Part shown: positions 35,402 through 45,180 of the stretch, one piece after another
How positions within the stretch are numbered: position 1 is the first letter of the stretch
Layout of the letters: each line of letters begins with the position of its first letter
Assembly: GCF_010614725.1 (NCBI RefSeq)
Contig: NZ_JAAEHL010000003.1
Span: 372,001 to 436,000 of the forward strand
Length of the DNA stretch: 64,000 nt
From: Flavobacterium ajazii
GTDB lineage: Bacteria > Bacteroidota > Bacteroidia > Flavobacteriales > Flavobacteriaceae
Direction of reading: 5' to 3'
The notes under the pieces: model-generated
Seen by the model: the letters and a program-made list of their open reading frames with translations, nothing else
Database searches by the model: none
Told to the model about the DNA's origin: nothing
Position numbers and translations under genes: made by a program

Positions 35402-36793
35402 ATGCACGACAAAATCAGCTTAAAAGAAAAAATAGGTTACGGACTTGGAGACGCTGCTTCTTCTATGTTTTGGAAAATCTTCAGCATGTATCTTCTATTT
35501 TTCTATACCGATGTTTTCGGATTGGCGCCAGCTGTAGTAGGAACCATGTTTTTAATCACCAGAATCTGGGACTCATGCTTTGATCCAATTGTTGGAATTA
35601 TAGCTGACCGGACCAAAAGTAAGTGGGGAAAATTCAGACCTTATCTGCTTTGGATTGCCATACCATTTGCAGTTATCGGAGTTTTGACTTTTTACACTCC
35701 TGATTTTGACGAAAAAGGAAAAATAATCTATGCCTACGTAACATACTCTTTAATGATGATGATTTATTCATTAATCAATGTACCGTACGCTTCACTTTTG
35801 GGCGTAATGTCTTCTGACCGAAAAGACAGAAACACTTTATCCTCTTACCGAATGGTTTTTGCGTTTGGAGGAAGTCTTTTGGCGCTGTGGCTAATTGAGC
35901 CTCTTGTGAATTATTTTGGAGGAAATCTTAATTCAAAAACCGGCTGGTTAGCAACAATTGCCGTATTCGGGATCATAACAACAGCATTTTTCTGGGCTTG
36001 TTTTTTCTGGACAAAAGAAAGAATAAAACCAATTGAGGGTGAACAATCAAACTTAAAAGAAGATTTAAAGGATTTATTAAAAAACAGACCCTGGTGGATT
36101 TTACTCGGCGCAGGAATTGGAGCTTTGGTATTCAATTCAATCAGAGACGGGGCTGCAGTATACTACTTTAAGTATTATGTAAGCAGCAGTGTAAATTTTG
36201 ATTTTTCCCTTTTTGGAACTGATTTTCATATGACCCCTACTTCCATCTATTTAGTATTAGGACAGGCGGCCAATATCATCGGAGTTATTATCGCAACACC
36301 AATTGCTAATAAAATAGGTAAAAAGAAAACCTTCTTTGGCGCTATGGCCTTAGCTGCCATTTTAAGCCTTGTTTTCTATTTCTTCGGAAAAGAAGATGTT
36401 TTCTTAATCATGAGTTTCCAGGTATTAATTAGTATTTGTGCAGGCTGTATCTTCCCTCTTATCTGGTCGATGTATGCTGACAGTGCTGATTATTCTGAAT
36501 GGAAACAAGGACGCAGAGCGACTGGTTTGGTTTTCTCAGCATCCTCAATGTCACAAAAATTCGGATGGACCATTGGAGGTGCCGGAGCAGGGTGGCTTTT
36601 GGGCTACTACGGTTTTCAGGCAAATGTTGAGCAGACAGCCACAGCTCAAAACGGAATTCAGTTAATGCTAAGTATTCTGCCTGCCATTGCCGCTGCGGTA
36701 TCAGTAGCCTTTATTGTATTTTATCCATTATCTGAGGAAAAATTACAAATCATAGAACAAGATTTAAACGAAAAAAGAGACCATATAAATTAA
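35402..36793 (+). CDS. GPH-family sugar:cation symporter (MFS), probable mannobiose importer
   Basis: 463 aa inner-membrane protein with about 12 hydrophobic segments. It has the glycoside-pentoside-hexuronide family signature at the N-terminus (KIGYGLGDAASSMFWKIFSMYLLFFYTDVFG and RIWDSCFDPIVGIIADRTKSKWGKFRPYLLW, split by a helix). Neighbouring GH130 and epimerase genes suggest the cargo is beta-1,4-mannobiose or a related disaccharide moved from periplasm to cytoplasm. The substrate is inferred from context. Confidence 0.9.
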   Translation: MHDKISLKEKIGYGLGDAASSMFWKIFSMYLLFFYTDVFGLAPAVVGTMFLITRIWDSCFDPIVGIIADRTKSKWGKFRPYLLWIAIPFAVIGVLTFYTPDFDEKGKIIYAYVTYSLMMMIYSLINVPYASLLGVMSSDRKDRNTLSSYRMVFAFGGSLLALWLIEPLVNYFGGNLNSKTGWLATIAVFGIITTAFFWACFFWTKERIKPIEGEQSNLKEDLKDLLKNRPWWILLGAGIGALVFNSIRDGAAVYYFKYYVSSSVNFDFSLFGTDFHMTPTSIYLVLGQAANIIGVIIATPIANKIGKKKTFFGAMALAAILSLVFYFFGKEDVFLIMSFQVLISICAGCIFPLIWSMYADSADYSEWKQGRRATGLVFSASSMSQKFGWTIGGAGAGWLLGYYGFQANVEQTATAQNGIQLMLSILPAIAAAVSVAFIVFYPLSEEKLQIIEQDLNEKRDHIN

Positions 36794-36818
36794 AACAGAG
36801 ATTTAGAAATCAATTGAT

Positions 36819-38006
36819 ATGACAACAATAGCGACAGCTACGTTTCAGGACAGGAAAGTAGCATTAGAAAGAGAACACCAAACGCTCATTGAACAAAAAA
36901 ATGAGCCTCAAAATACAATAGGAAACGGTATTTATCAGCGTTATAAAAATCCAGTAGTGACAGCTGCTCACGTACCTTTGAACTGGCGTTTTGACTTAAA
37001 CGAAAAAACAAATCCGTTTTTGCAGGAGCGTATCGGAATGAATGCAGCTTTTAATGCCGGGGCAATCAAATGGAACGATAAATATTTATTGGCAGTACGT
37101 GTTGAAGGAATTGACAGAAAATCATTTTTCGCTATTGCCGAAAGTCCAAACGGGATTGATAATTTCAGATTTTGGGAAAAACCATGCGTAATTCCACAAA
37201 CTGAAGAAGCGGATACAAATGTGTATGACATGCGCCTAATCAATCATGAAGACGGATGGGTTTACGGAATTTTTTGTACAGAAAGAAAAGACCCAAAAGC
37301 TCCAAAAGGAGATACGAGTTCTGCTGTAGCCAATGCCGGAATAGTACGCTCAAAAGATTTGGTAAACTGGGAAAGATTACCTGATTTAATTTCTAATACA
37401 GGTCAGCAACGCAATGTGGTTTTACATCCTGAATTCATAAACGGAAAATATGCTTTATACACACGTCCGCAGGATGGATTTATTGATGTTGGAGCAGGTG
37501 GCGGAATTGGTCTGGGCTATGTTGACGACATGAAAAATCCGATTGTAAAAGAGGAGAAAATTATTTTCGGAAAACAATACCATACTGTTTACGAATTAAA
37601 AAATGGTCTCGGACCTGCACCTATCAAAACTGAAAAAGGATGGCTGCATCTTGCACATGGTGTTCGTAACACTGCCGCAGGTTTGCGATATACATTATAT
37701 ATGTTTATGACGGATTTAAATGACATTTCTAAAGTAACTCACGTTCCTGCCGGTCATTTCATGGGACCTGAAGGCATTGAAAGAGTTGGCGATGTCTCGA
37801 ATGTATTATTTTCTAACGGCTGGATTGAGGATGGTGATGGAACTGTTTATATTTATTATGCTTCATCAGACACAAGAATGCATGTTGCGATTTCTTCTGT
37901 AGAAAAATTAGTTGATTATGTAACTAATACTCCTGCTGATACGTTTATTTCTGCGGGTTCAGTAGAAACAATTATTAGCCAGATCGAAAAAAACAATGCA
38001 ATATAA
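36819..38006 (+). CDS. GH130 4-O-beta-D-mannosyl-D-glucose phosphorylase
   Basis: 395 aa cytoplasmic enzyme without a signal peptide. It has the five-bladed propeller signatures of GH130 subfamily 1: RYKNPVVTAAHVPLNWRFDL, ERIGMNAAFNAGAIKW, the catalytic aspartate in NVYDMRLI, and HGVRNTAAGLRYTLYMFM. It cleaves mannosyl-beta-1,4-glucose with phosphate to mannose-1-phosphate and glucose. The next gene, 6 bp away, is the epimerase that produces this substrate, the arrangement known from the Bacteroides mannan pathway. Confidence 0.93.
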   Translation: MTTIATATFQDRKVALEREHQTLIEQKNEPQNTIGNGIYQRYKNPVVTAAHVPLNWRFDLNEKTNPFLQERIGMNAAFNAGAIKWNDKYLLAVRVEGIDRKSFFAIAESPNGIDNFRFWEKPCVIPQTEEADTNVYDMRLINHEDGWVYGIFCTERKDPKAPKGDTSSAVANAGIVRSKDLVNWERLPDLISNTGQQRNVVLHPEFINGKYALYTRPQDGFIDVGAGGGIGLGYVDDMKNPIVKEEKIIFGKQYHTVYELKNGLGPAPIKTEKGWLHLAHGVRNTAAGLRYTLYMFMTDLNDISKVTHVPAGHFMGPEGIERVGDVSNVLFSNGWIEDGDGTVYIYYASSDTRMHVAISSVEKLVDYVTNTPADTFISAGSVETIISQIEKNNAI

Positions 38007-38012
38007 TTCGTC

Positions 38013-39200
38013 GTGTCATTAAATTTAAAACAACTAAAAACAGAATTACACGTAGAACTTAATAGTATCCTTGACTATTGGGAAAACAATACCATTGATA
38101 ATAAAAATGGAGGTTTTGTCGGGCAAATTGATTACAAAAACGAAACCATAGATAATGCTGAAAAGGGCTCTGTTTTAAATGCCCGAATTCTTTGGACATT
38201 TTCTGCCAGTTATCCTGTTACCCGAAATGAAAATCATAAAAAAATTGCCGAAAGAGCTTTCGAGTATCTTTCGGCTCATTTTTACGATAAAGAATTTGGT
38301 GGTTTATTTTGGAGTATCAATGCAGACACTACTCCAAGAGATACTAAAAATCAAATATATGCCTTAGCTTTTGCTATTTATGGCTTATCTGAATTCTACG
38401 CTATTTCTCAAAACAAAGAAGCTTTAGAATTAGCGATTTCGTTATACCAACAAATTGAAAAACATAGTTTTGACAAAACAAACAATGGCTATCTTGAAGC
38501 TTTTACCAGAGATTGGCAGCCAATTGATGATTTACGCTTAAGCGAAAAAGATGCCAACGAAAAGAAAACAATGAATACGCATTTGCATATTGTGGAAGCT
38601 TATGCAAATTTGTACAAAGTCTGGAAAAATGAACAGCTAAAAGATATTATCGAAAATTTACTATCAACTATTGAAAAGCATTTTATCAATATCGAAACCG
38701 GACATTTACATTTGTTTTTTGATGAAAACTGGAATGAAAATGCAGACGTTATATCTTACGGTCACGACATCGAAGCTGCTTGGTTATTACTCCAATGCGC
38801 TGAGATAATTGAGAACAAAGAGATCATTGCACGATTCCAAAAATATGCTATTCAAATTGCCGATGTAACCACAGAAGGAATAGATAATGATGGTGGTTTA
38901 TGGTATGAATTAGAAATAAAAAACAATCATTTAATCAAAGAAAAACACTGGTGGCCACAATCTGAATTACAAATTGGATTTTATACTGCTTATCAGCTAA
39001 CCGGTGATCAAAAATATTTAGATATAGTATCTAAAAACTGGGAATTCACTAAAAAATATCTTATCGATCACGAAAACGGGGAATGGTTTTGGGGAATTTA
39101 TCACGATTATACGGTGATAAAAAAAGACAAAGCCGGTTTTTGGAAATGTCCTTATCACAACGGAAGAGCCTGTTTAGAACTTATCAGTAGAATTCCGTAA
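38013..39200 (+). CDS. AGE-family cellobiose/mannobiose 2-epimerase
   Basis: 395 aa, no signal peptide, GTG start 6 bp after the GH130 stop. The (alpha/alpha)6-barrel of the N-acylglucosamine/cellobiose 2-epimerase family is recognisable: GGFVGQID, NARILWTFSASY, and conserved histidines in MNTHLHIVEAYANLY, SYGHDIEAAWLL, EKHWWPQSELQIGF and CPYHNGRACLEL. It turns beta-1,4-mannobiose into mannosyl-glucose for GH130. Context favours mannobiose as the natural substrate over cellobiose. Confidence 0.92.
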   Translation: MSLNLKQLKTELHVELNSILDYWENNTIDNKNGGFVGQIDYKNETIDNAEKGSVLNARILWTFSASYPVTRNENHKKIAERAFEYLSAHFYDKEFGGLFWSINADTTPRDTKNQIYALAFAIYGLSEFYAISQNKEALELAISLYQQIEKHSFDKTNNGYLEAFTRDWQPIDDLRLSEKDANEKKTMNTHLHIVEAYANLYKVWKNEQLKDIIENLLSTIEKHFINIETGHLHLFFDENWNENADVISYGHDIEAAWLLLQCAEIIENKEIIARFQKYAIQIADVTTEGIDNDGGLWYELEIKNNHLIKEKHWWPQSELQIGFYTAYQLTGDQKYLDIVSKNWEFTKKYLIDHENGEWFWGIYHDYTVIKKDKAGFWKCPYHNGRACLELISRIP

Positions 39201-39229
39201 AAAAATCAATAACGCTAACAATACTGACT

Positions 39230-40252
39230 ATGAAACCACTTTTTATCTTTAGCTTTTTTTTAATTTCTATATCAAACTTTGCTCAAACCAATCTGATCAA
39301 AAACGGTGGTTTCGAATTAGAAACTCAAAATTGGAATGGGGACGCCGCTACCGTTTCTCCTTATGACAAAAAAGTCGGCAAAAACAGCATTGTCATCAAT
39401 CAGTTTGTAGGTGCAGAATGGAAAGCTTTAGATCAGACTGTTTCGATTCCGAAAAACACTTTTGCTATAGAATGCAGTGTTTGGATGAAAACCGATGGTG
39501 TCGAAAACCAAAAAGAAGAGTATAAAGCGGGAGCAGTAATTTTAGAGTTTACAAATGCAGGCGGAAAACAAATTAGTACTGAAACAATTGGTCGCGCTAA
39601 AGAAACCACCAACTGGACAAATTATAAAAAGACTATAAAAATTCCAGCTGATGCAAAAAAAATCAGAGTTATGCTCGCCTTGGCACAAACCAACGGAAGT
39701 GTTTTTTTTGATGATGTAAATGCGATTGCCCTTTCTGAAGAAGAGTATTTCAGACTACATCCGATTGTTACCATTCCGGAAGGACAAAAGACAAACGTTG
39801 AACCGAAACAATTTTCTAACGGAAATTTCGAAGAAAGTCTAAATTCATGGAACGGTTCAGGAATTATTTCTGCCATAGAAAAAAAAGAGGGAAATACTGC
39901 TGTAGAAATCACTTCAAAAACAGCCGAATGGAAAGCAATTGATCAGATAGCTGACATCAACAAAGGAGATAAAACTATAGAAGTTTCAGGCTGGCTTAAA
40001 GCGAAAGATATTCAACAAGGCAAAGATCCGTGGAATAACGGAATGTTTATTATTGAATTTAAAAAAGACGATACAACCAAAGCTTCAGAAGATCAGGTTA
40101 TCGGAACTGTAACCGGGAATACCGACTGGACATCTTTCAAAAAAACATTCCAAATTCCGGAAGGTGCAAAACAATACCGAATTATGGTTGCAATGAGTGT
40201 TTGCACCGGAACTTTGTTTGCTGATAATATTGAAGTTAAGCTATCTAAATAA
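39230..40252 (+). CDS. Tandem carbohydrate-binding-module protein (CBM4/9-like)
   Basis: 340 aa with a signal peptide (cleavage near SNFAQ) and no catalytic domain. Two homologous beta-sandwich modules of about 150 residues follow, each opening with an N-G-G/N-F-E element (LIKNGGFELETQNWNG; FSNGNFEESLNSWNG) and ending VFFDDVN / LFADNIEVKL, typical of CBM4/9-like domains. Conserved EWKALDQ / EWKAIDQ phrases show they are an internal duplication. It probably binds mannan or glucomannan in the periplasm or outside the cell. No lipobox was seen. Confidence 0.8.
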   Translation: MKPLFIFSFFLISISNFAQTNLIKNGGFELETQNWNGDAATVSPYDKKVGKNSIVINQFVGAEWKALDQTVSIPKNTFAIECSVWMKTDGVENQKEEYKAGAVILEFTNAGGKQISTETIGRAKETTNWTNYKKTIKIPADAKKIRVMLALAQTNGSVFFDDVNAIALSEEEYFRLHPIVTIPEGQKTNVEPKQFSNGNFEESLNSWNGSGIISAIEKKEGNTAVEITSKTAEWKAIDQIADINKGDKTIEVSGWLKAKDIQQGKDPWNNGMFIIEFKKDDTTKASEDQVIGTVTGNTDWTSFKKTFQIPEGAKQYRIMVAMSVCTGTLFADNIEVKLSK

Positions 40253-40260
40253 AATTTAAA

Positions 40261-41508
40261 ATGAAAAACAAATTTCTAAAAACAGCATTTTTAGGTTGTT
40301 TATTCATCACTATGATTAGTTGCTCATCTGATAAAGAATCAAAAGATGAGGAAACAGATCCGCCGGTTTTAGGTACAGATGGCTTAACAACACAAAATGT
40401 GACCAATTATATTGTTGATAAAAAAGCAACTGTAGAAACTGTAGCTTTATTTTACAACCTTAAAAAACTAGGCAAAACCAAAGTAGCTATTGGTCAGCAA
40501 TCGGCTTTTGATAGTTTTTATCAGGATACCGGAGGCGATTCGGATATTAAAAAAAATACGGGTTATGATCCTGCTCTTTTAGGATCTGATTTTATGTTTA
40601 TCACTGATAAAAACAATAATAATCAGTCTGATAACTGGTTTTATCAACAAGAACAAAAAATCATCAGCGATACAAAAGCTGCTTATGCTAAAGGAATGAT
40701 TAATACTTTCTCCTGGCACTTGAGAGAACCTTACAATGAAGATACTTTTTATACGGATGAAATGACAACCGACCAAAAAAGCAAGGCCTTTAAAAGCATT
40801 TTGCCCGGCGGAGTCAATCATGAATGGTACAAAAAAAAACTGGATAAGTTAGCAAGTGTATTTCTAAATTTAAAAGGTTCTAAAGGCGAATTGATTCCAG
40901 TAATTTTCAGGCCTTTTCACGAATTTGACGGAAGCTGGTTTTGGTGGGGAGCTAATTTTTGTACTCCCGAAGAATATAAAACCAACTATAAATTTACAGT
41001 TGAATACCTGAGAGATACCAAGGGCGTACACAATCTTTTATACGCTTTCTCTCCTGACAATTCATACACAACAGCCGAAGGTTATTTAAGTCGCTATCCC
41101 GGTGATGCGTATGTAGATGTTTTAGGAATGGATAATTACGGTGATTTTAATAATCAGGGAAGTTCAGGAGTTAACAAAGCTAACGCAAAACTTAAAATGT
41201 TATCCAATATGGTTTTAACGAATAAAAAAATTGTAGCTCTGACCGAAACCGGTTATCGGGTTACAGCAAGCACACCACCAATAACAGATTGGTTTTCGGG
41301 TTATTTATATTCGGCATTAAATGACAATCCAACATACGATGCTAACATTATTGAGGTAAATTATGTGATGTTTTGGTATAATGACACGAACGGTTATTAT
41401 GTACCTACTAATTCAGTTTCGAATGCCGCAGATTTTAAAACATTTACCTTAAAACCTAAATCGGCATTACTGAATTCATTGCCAAAAATGTATGAATTAC
41501 CAAAATAG
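40261..41508 (+). CDS. GH26 beta-mannanase lipoprotein (second copy)
   Basis: 415 aa lipoprotein (TMISCSSDKESKDEE, acidic after Cys, suggesting surface exposure). GH26 catalytic residues are present: acid/base Glu in RPFHEFDGSWFWWG and nucleophile Glu in ALTETGYR. Compared with the first GH26 it has a longer N-terminal linker and an inserted loop near FDSFYQDTGGDSD, so the two copies are diverged paralogues with probably different cell locations or product profiles. It starts 8 bp after the CBM gene and is followed by a structured RNA-like element. Confidence 0.93.
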   Translation: MKNKFLKTAFLGCLFITMISCSSDKESKDEETDPPVLGTDGLTTQNVTNYIVDKKATVETVALFYNLKKLGKTKVAIGQQSAFDSFYQDTGGDSDIKKNTGYDPALLGSDFMFITDKNNNNQSDNWFYQQEQKIISDTKAAYAKGMINTFSWHLREPYNEDTFYTDEMTTDQKSKAFKSILPGGVNHEWYKKKLDKLASVFLNLKGSKGELIPVIFRPFHEFDGSWFWWGANFCTPEEYKTNYKFTVEYLRDTKGVHNLLYAFSPDNSYTTAEGYLSRYPGDAYVDVLGMDNYGDFNNQGSSGVNKANAKLKMLSNMVLTNKKIVALTETGYRVTASTPPITDWFSGYLYSALNDNPTYDANIIEVNYVMFWYNDTNGYYVPTNSVSNAADFKTFTLKPKSALLNSLPKMYELPK

Positions 41509-41528
41509 TTTCTTAAACACGTAAAGGC

Positions 41529-41608
41529 CTAGCCCTGATAGAAGTGAAAATCCTTTTGTGCCGGGGTTCGGCACAAAAGATTGAAACGTATAGCAGGAAA
41601 CAGCTTCT
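41529..41608 (+). ncRNA. Structured intergenic RNA-like element, copy 2 (resembles the flavo-1 motif)
   Basis: Same layout as the element at 11541: TAGCCCTGATAGAAG start, TAGCAGGAAACAGCTTC end, and a central hairpin CTTTTGTGCCG / CGGCACAAAAG with the same GGGTT loop (41553-41579). Two base pairs of the stem differ from copy 1, with both sides changed together, which supports an RNA structure. It lies 12 bp before the GH5 mannanase start, so it is probably in that gene's leader. Confidence 0.65.
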
Positions 41609-41620
41609 AAAAATATATCT

Positions 41621-42910
41621 ATGAAAAACAGATTTTTAAAAACTCTCGGATTAGCTTTACTCGTTTCGACAATGGCGTGTCAGGCGCAGGAAAGAATTAC
41701 GGTAAAAGGAACGCAATTTTACAAAGGAGATAAGCCATATACCTATATAGGCACAAATTATTGGTACGGAAGTTTACTTGGTTCTAAAAAAGTAGGAGAC
41801 CGCAAAAGACTGCTTCGCGAGCTCGATTTGATGCAAAAAAACGGAATCGATAATTTGCGAATTCTGGTTGGTGCCGATGGTGGAAAATACGATTTTACGG
41901 TGCGTCCGGCGTTGCAATACGAACAGGGAAAATATGACGAAGATTTGCTTGACGGACTGGATTTCCTGATGAATGAAATGCGAAAACGCAAAATGTATGC
42001 AGTTTTGTACCTAACCAACAACTGGGAATGGTCCGGCGGAATGTCACAATATCTGGAGTGGAACGGCAAAGGCGCGATTCCGGTTCCAAATATCGCTCCG
42101 AATACATGGCCTCAATTTATGTCCTATACCGAGCAGTTTCATAGTTGTGAACCTTGTATGAAAGCTTTGGAAGATCATGTGAAATTTATTATGGGAAGAA
42201 CTAATAAATATTCAAAAAAGAAATACACTGAAGACAATACAGTCATGGCGTGGCAGGTTGGCAATGAACCGAGACTTTTTACGGTTGAAAATGAAGCTAA
42301 ATTTACAACCTGGCTGAACAATATTGTAAATTTAATGGACAGCCTGGATAAAAATCATTTGATTTCTACGGGTTCTGAAGGCTTAAACAGCTCGAATGAC
42401 ATTATTGATATTTTCGAAAGAACACACAAAAACCCAAATATTGATTATCTGACCATGCACATCTGGCCTAAAAACTGGAACTGGTTCAAAGCCGATAATG
42501 CCGAAACTACAATTCCTGCCACTATTGAAAATGCAGGAAAGTATATTGATGCGCATGTTAAAGTCGCTAATAATTTACAACGACCAATTATCATAGAAGA
42601 GTTTGGATTGCCAAGAGAAAATGAAAATCTAAATGCGGGAGCACCTTCAATTTACCGCGATCAGTTTTATAGTTATATTTTTGGCAGGGTTGCAGAAAGT
42701 GTTGCCAGTAAAGGTCCGTTGCAGGCGGCAAATTTCTGGGGATTTGGCGGTGAAGGAAAAGCAGTTAACGAAACCGGAAAATGGAATCCGGGAGAACCGT
42801 TGACAACTGACCCTCCGCAGGAACCACAGGGATTAAATTCGGTTTTTAATGACGATAAATCGACTCTGGAAATTGTAAAAAAATACAATTTGAAACTGAA
42901 GAAGAAATAA
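41621..42910 (+). CDS. GH5 beta-mannanase (subfamily 7-like)
   Basis: 429 aa exported protein (signal region ending STMACQAQ, either a weak lipobox or a signal peptidase I site). The barrel has the mannanase-type opening KPYTYIGTNYWYGSLLG, the acid/base glutamate in WQVGNEPRLF, the active-site HIWPKNWNWF and the nucleophile glutamate in IIEEFGLPRE. The subfamily 7 look points to an endo-beta-1,4-mannanase. It probably opens long mannan chains for the two GH26 enzymes. A hairpin separates it from GH97. Confidence 0.92.
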   Translation: MKNRFLKTLGLALLVSTMACQAQERITVKGTQFYKGDKPYTYIGTNYWYGSLLGSKKVGDRKRLLRELDLMQKNGIDNLRILVGADGGKYDFTVRPALQYEQGKYDEDLLDGLDFLMNEMRKRKMYAVLYLTNNWEWSGGMSQYLEWNGKGAIPVPNIAPNTWPQFMSYTEQFHSCEPCMKALEDHVKFIMGRTNKYSKKKYTEDNTVMAWQVGNEPRLFTVENEAKFTTWLNNIVNLMDSLDKNHLISTGSEGLNSSNDIIDIFERTHKNPNIDYLTMHIWPKNWNWFKADNAETTIPATIENAGKYIDAHVKVANNLQRPIIIEEFGLPRENENLNAGAPSIYRDQFYSYIFGRVAESVASKGPLQAANFWGFGGEGKAVNETGKWNPGEPLTTDPPQEPQGLNSVFNDDKSTLEIVKKYNLKLKKK

Positions 42911-42925
42911 TTTACTTTACCATAT

Positions 42926-42964
42926 AAGTGATTATAAGTTCATTTAAGGAACTTGTAATCACTT
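42926..42964 (+). terminator. Hairpin between GH5 and GH97
   Basis: 16-bp inverted repeat AAGTGATTATAAGTTC / GAACTTGTAATCACTT with one mismatch, directly after the GH5 stop. It lacks a long T run and may be a leaky terminator or an RNA-stability element. Confidence 0.55.
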
Positions 42965-42986
42965 TTATGATTTAAAAGCATACAAC

Positions 42987-44975
42987 ATGAAAACACTATT
43001 TGCCTTCTTATTGATTTTATTTTTTAATGCTTCTTTTTCGCAAAAGATTCAGGACTTTACTGTTGCATCTCCTAATGGGAAAATAAAAATCAGTATTGTG
43101 ATTAACGACAAAATTACCTGGTCGGTTTCGCATGAGAAAGATATGATCCTGGCGTCATCTGCTGTTTCTATGACATTAGGTCAAAATGAAGTTTTAGGAA
43201 AAAATGCTTTGCTTTTGAATTCAAAAAGAGAAAAAGTAAATCAGACTTTTGAATCACCGTTTTACAAAAAGAGTAGTATAAAAAATCAGTACAATCTTCT
43301 GATTCTGAATTTTAAAAATGATTTCAGTATTGAATATCGCGCTTTTGATGATGGTGTGGCTTACAGATTCATTACCAAAAAGAAAAAAGACATTACTGTG
43401 AAATCTGAAGAAGTTTCTTTGAACTTTGATCAGGATTACAATACTTTAATGCCGTATGTTCGTGATTTAAGAAATCCGAAAGATTCTTATATTTCTTCGT
43501 TTGAAGCACAATACGAAAACAAAAAAATCAGTGAATTTGCTAAAGATACTTTAGCTTTTTTACCTTTTTTAATTGATTTTAAAAACCATAAAAAAGCTGT
43601 TTTTCTAGAAGCTAATCTCGAAGATTATCCGGGATTGTTTGTAACCAATAACAAATCGAAATCTGGTTTTGAAGCCCGTTTTTCTAAATATCCATTGCAG
43701 GAAACCAACGGCGGATTTAACAACATCAACCGATTAATTACAGAGAGAGCCGATTATCTGGTAAAAACAAAAGGAACACGAAGTTTTGCGTGGAGAGCGA
43801 TTGTGATCTCTGAAAATGATGCTGAATTAGCCAATAATGATATGGTTCAGAAATTATCTGAACCAACTAAAATTAAAGATATCTCGTGGATAAAACCCGG
43901 AAAAGTAGCCTGGGACTGGTGGAACGACTGGAATATTTACAATATCGATTTTAAAGCCGGAATCAACACCCAAACATATAAATACTACATAGATTTTGCT
44001 TCAAAAAACAAAGTCGAATATGTGGTTTTGGATGAAGGCTGGAGTCTGGAAGATGATATCATGAAACACAATCCGAATGTTAATCTGGAAGCATTGATTG
44101 CTTACGGAAAAGAACGAAATGTAGGCATCATTTTATGGAGCTCCTGGATGGCTTTAACAAAAAATACAGTTGGTATTTTTAAGAATTATGCTGATTTAGG
44201 AATCAAAGGATTTAAAGTTGATTTCTTAGATCGCGACGATGCCAAAATGGTAAATTCAGTGTATGATATTGCGCAAAAAGCGGCTGATCACAAATTATTA
44301 CTGGATTTTCACGGCATGTACAAACCAACCGGAATTCAACGTACTTTTCCGAACATTCTAAATTTTGAAGGCGTAAAGGGATTAGAAAACAATAAATGGA
44401 CACCAAATGACGATGTTCCGTTATACGATTGCTCAATTCCGTTTATCCGTATGATGGCCGGCCCGATGGATTATACACCGGGTGCTATGCGAAACGCTAC
44501 AAAAAGTGAATTCAGACCAAGCCATTCTACTCCAATGAGCCAGGGAACAAGAAGTCATCAACTGGCACTCTACACTATTTTTGAAGCACCTCTGCAAATG
44601 ATGGCAGACAGTCCGACAGCTTATATGAAAGAGCAGGAAAGTACTGATTTCATTGCTAAAATTCCAACTGTTTTTGATGAAACTGTAGCTTTGGAGGGTG
44701 AGGTCGGAAAATTTGTTTCAATTGCCCGTAAAAAAGACAATGTTTGGTATTTAGGTGCAATCACAAACTGGGATTCTTCCAGAGAAATTACAATAGATTT
44801 TTCTTTCCTTGAAAAAGGCAGAAAATTCCAGGCTGAAATTTTTTCTGATGGTGTAAATGCTGATAAAGCAGCGAATGATTATAAAAGAGAAGTTATTACC
44901 GTTGATTCTACAAGTAAATTGACATATCGATTGGCAAGCGGTGGTGGATTGGCAATGATTATTCAATCAAAATAA
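42987..44975 (+). CDS. GH97 glycosidase, retaining alpha-galactosidase type
   Basis: 662 aa with a signal peptide (cleavage near ASFSQ). It has the GH97 N-terminal beta-sandwich, a barrel and a C-terminal beta domain. The barrel contains VAWDWWNDW, YVVLDEGWSLEDD, GFKVDFLDRDD and LDFHGMYKPTG. GH97 has inverting members, which lack a nucleophile, and retaining ones that use a barrel aspartate. The KVDFLDRDD segment matches the retaining, alpha-galactosidase-like branch. It probably trims galactose branches in the periplasm. It is last in the plus-strand operon. Confidence 0.88.
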   Translation: MKTLFAFLLILFFNASFSQKIQDFTVASPNGKIKISIVINDKITWSVSHEKDMILASSAVSMTLGQNEVLGKNALLLNSKREKVNQTFESPFYKKSSIKNQYNLLILNFKNDFSIEYRAFDDGVAYRFITKKKKDITVKSEEVSLNFDQDYNTLMPYVRDLRNPKDSYISSFEAQYENKKISEFAKDTLAFLPFLIDFKNHKKAVFLEANLEDYPGLFVTNNKSKSGFEARFSKYPLQETNGGFNNINRLITERADYLVKTKGTRSFAWRAIVISENDAELANNDMVQKLSEPTKIKDISWIKPGKVAWDWWNDWNIYNIDFKAGINTQTYKYYIDFASKNKVEYVVLDEGWSLEDDIMKHNPNVNLEALIAYGKERNVGIILWSSWMALTKNTVGIFKNYADLGIKGFKVDFLDRDDAKMVNSVYDIAQKAADHKLLLDFHGMYKPTGIQRTFPNILNFEGVKGLENNKWTPNDDVPLYDCSIPFIRMMAGPMDYTPGAMRNATKSEFRPSHSTPMSQGTRSHQLALYTIFEAPLQMMADSPTAYMKEQESTDFIAKIPTVFDETVALEGEVGKFVSIARKKDNVWYLGAITNWDSSREITIDFSFLEKGRKFQAEIFSDGVNADKAANDYKREVITVDSTSKLTYRLASGGGLAMIIQSK

Positions 44976-45002
44976 TTCAAAACAAAACATTCCTTTTCAA
45001 AG

Positions 45003-45030
45003 AGACGCACAAGTTTGTGTGTCTTTTTTT
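45003..45030 (+). terminator. Terminator of the plus-strand mannan operon
   Basis: Stem AGACGCACAA / TTGTGTGTCT (one wobble) with a 2-nt loop, followed by an uninterrupted T run, 27 bp after the GH97 stop. Confidence 0.7.
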
Positions 45031-45099
45031 TGGATTAAAACCTAACCAATATATCTCTCACAAACCGTCATCATCATACTTCTCCTTTCAATAAAAAAC

Positions 45100-45160
45100 T
45101 CACGCAGATTTTACAGATTAAGGGAATAAAAAATCTACTGAATCTGCAAAATCTGCGTGA
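45100..45160. repeat. Inverted CAGATT-type intergenic repeat, copy 1
   Basis: 20-bp arms TCACGCAGATTTTACAGATT (45100-45119) and its reverse complement with one mismatch (45141-45160). Each arm has two CAGATT units 10 bp apart. It sits between the convergent GH97 and GH3 genes. A related copy lies at 50936-51026. Confidence 0.7.
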
Positions 45161-45180
45161 AAAAATATTTTAAGACTCTT

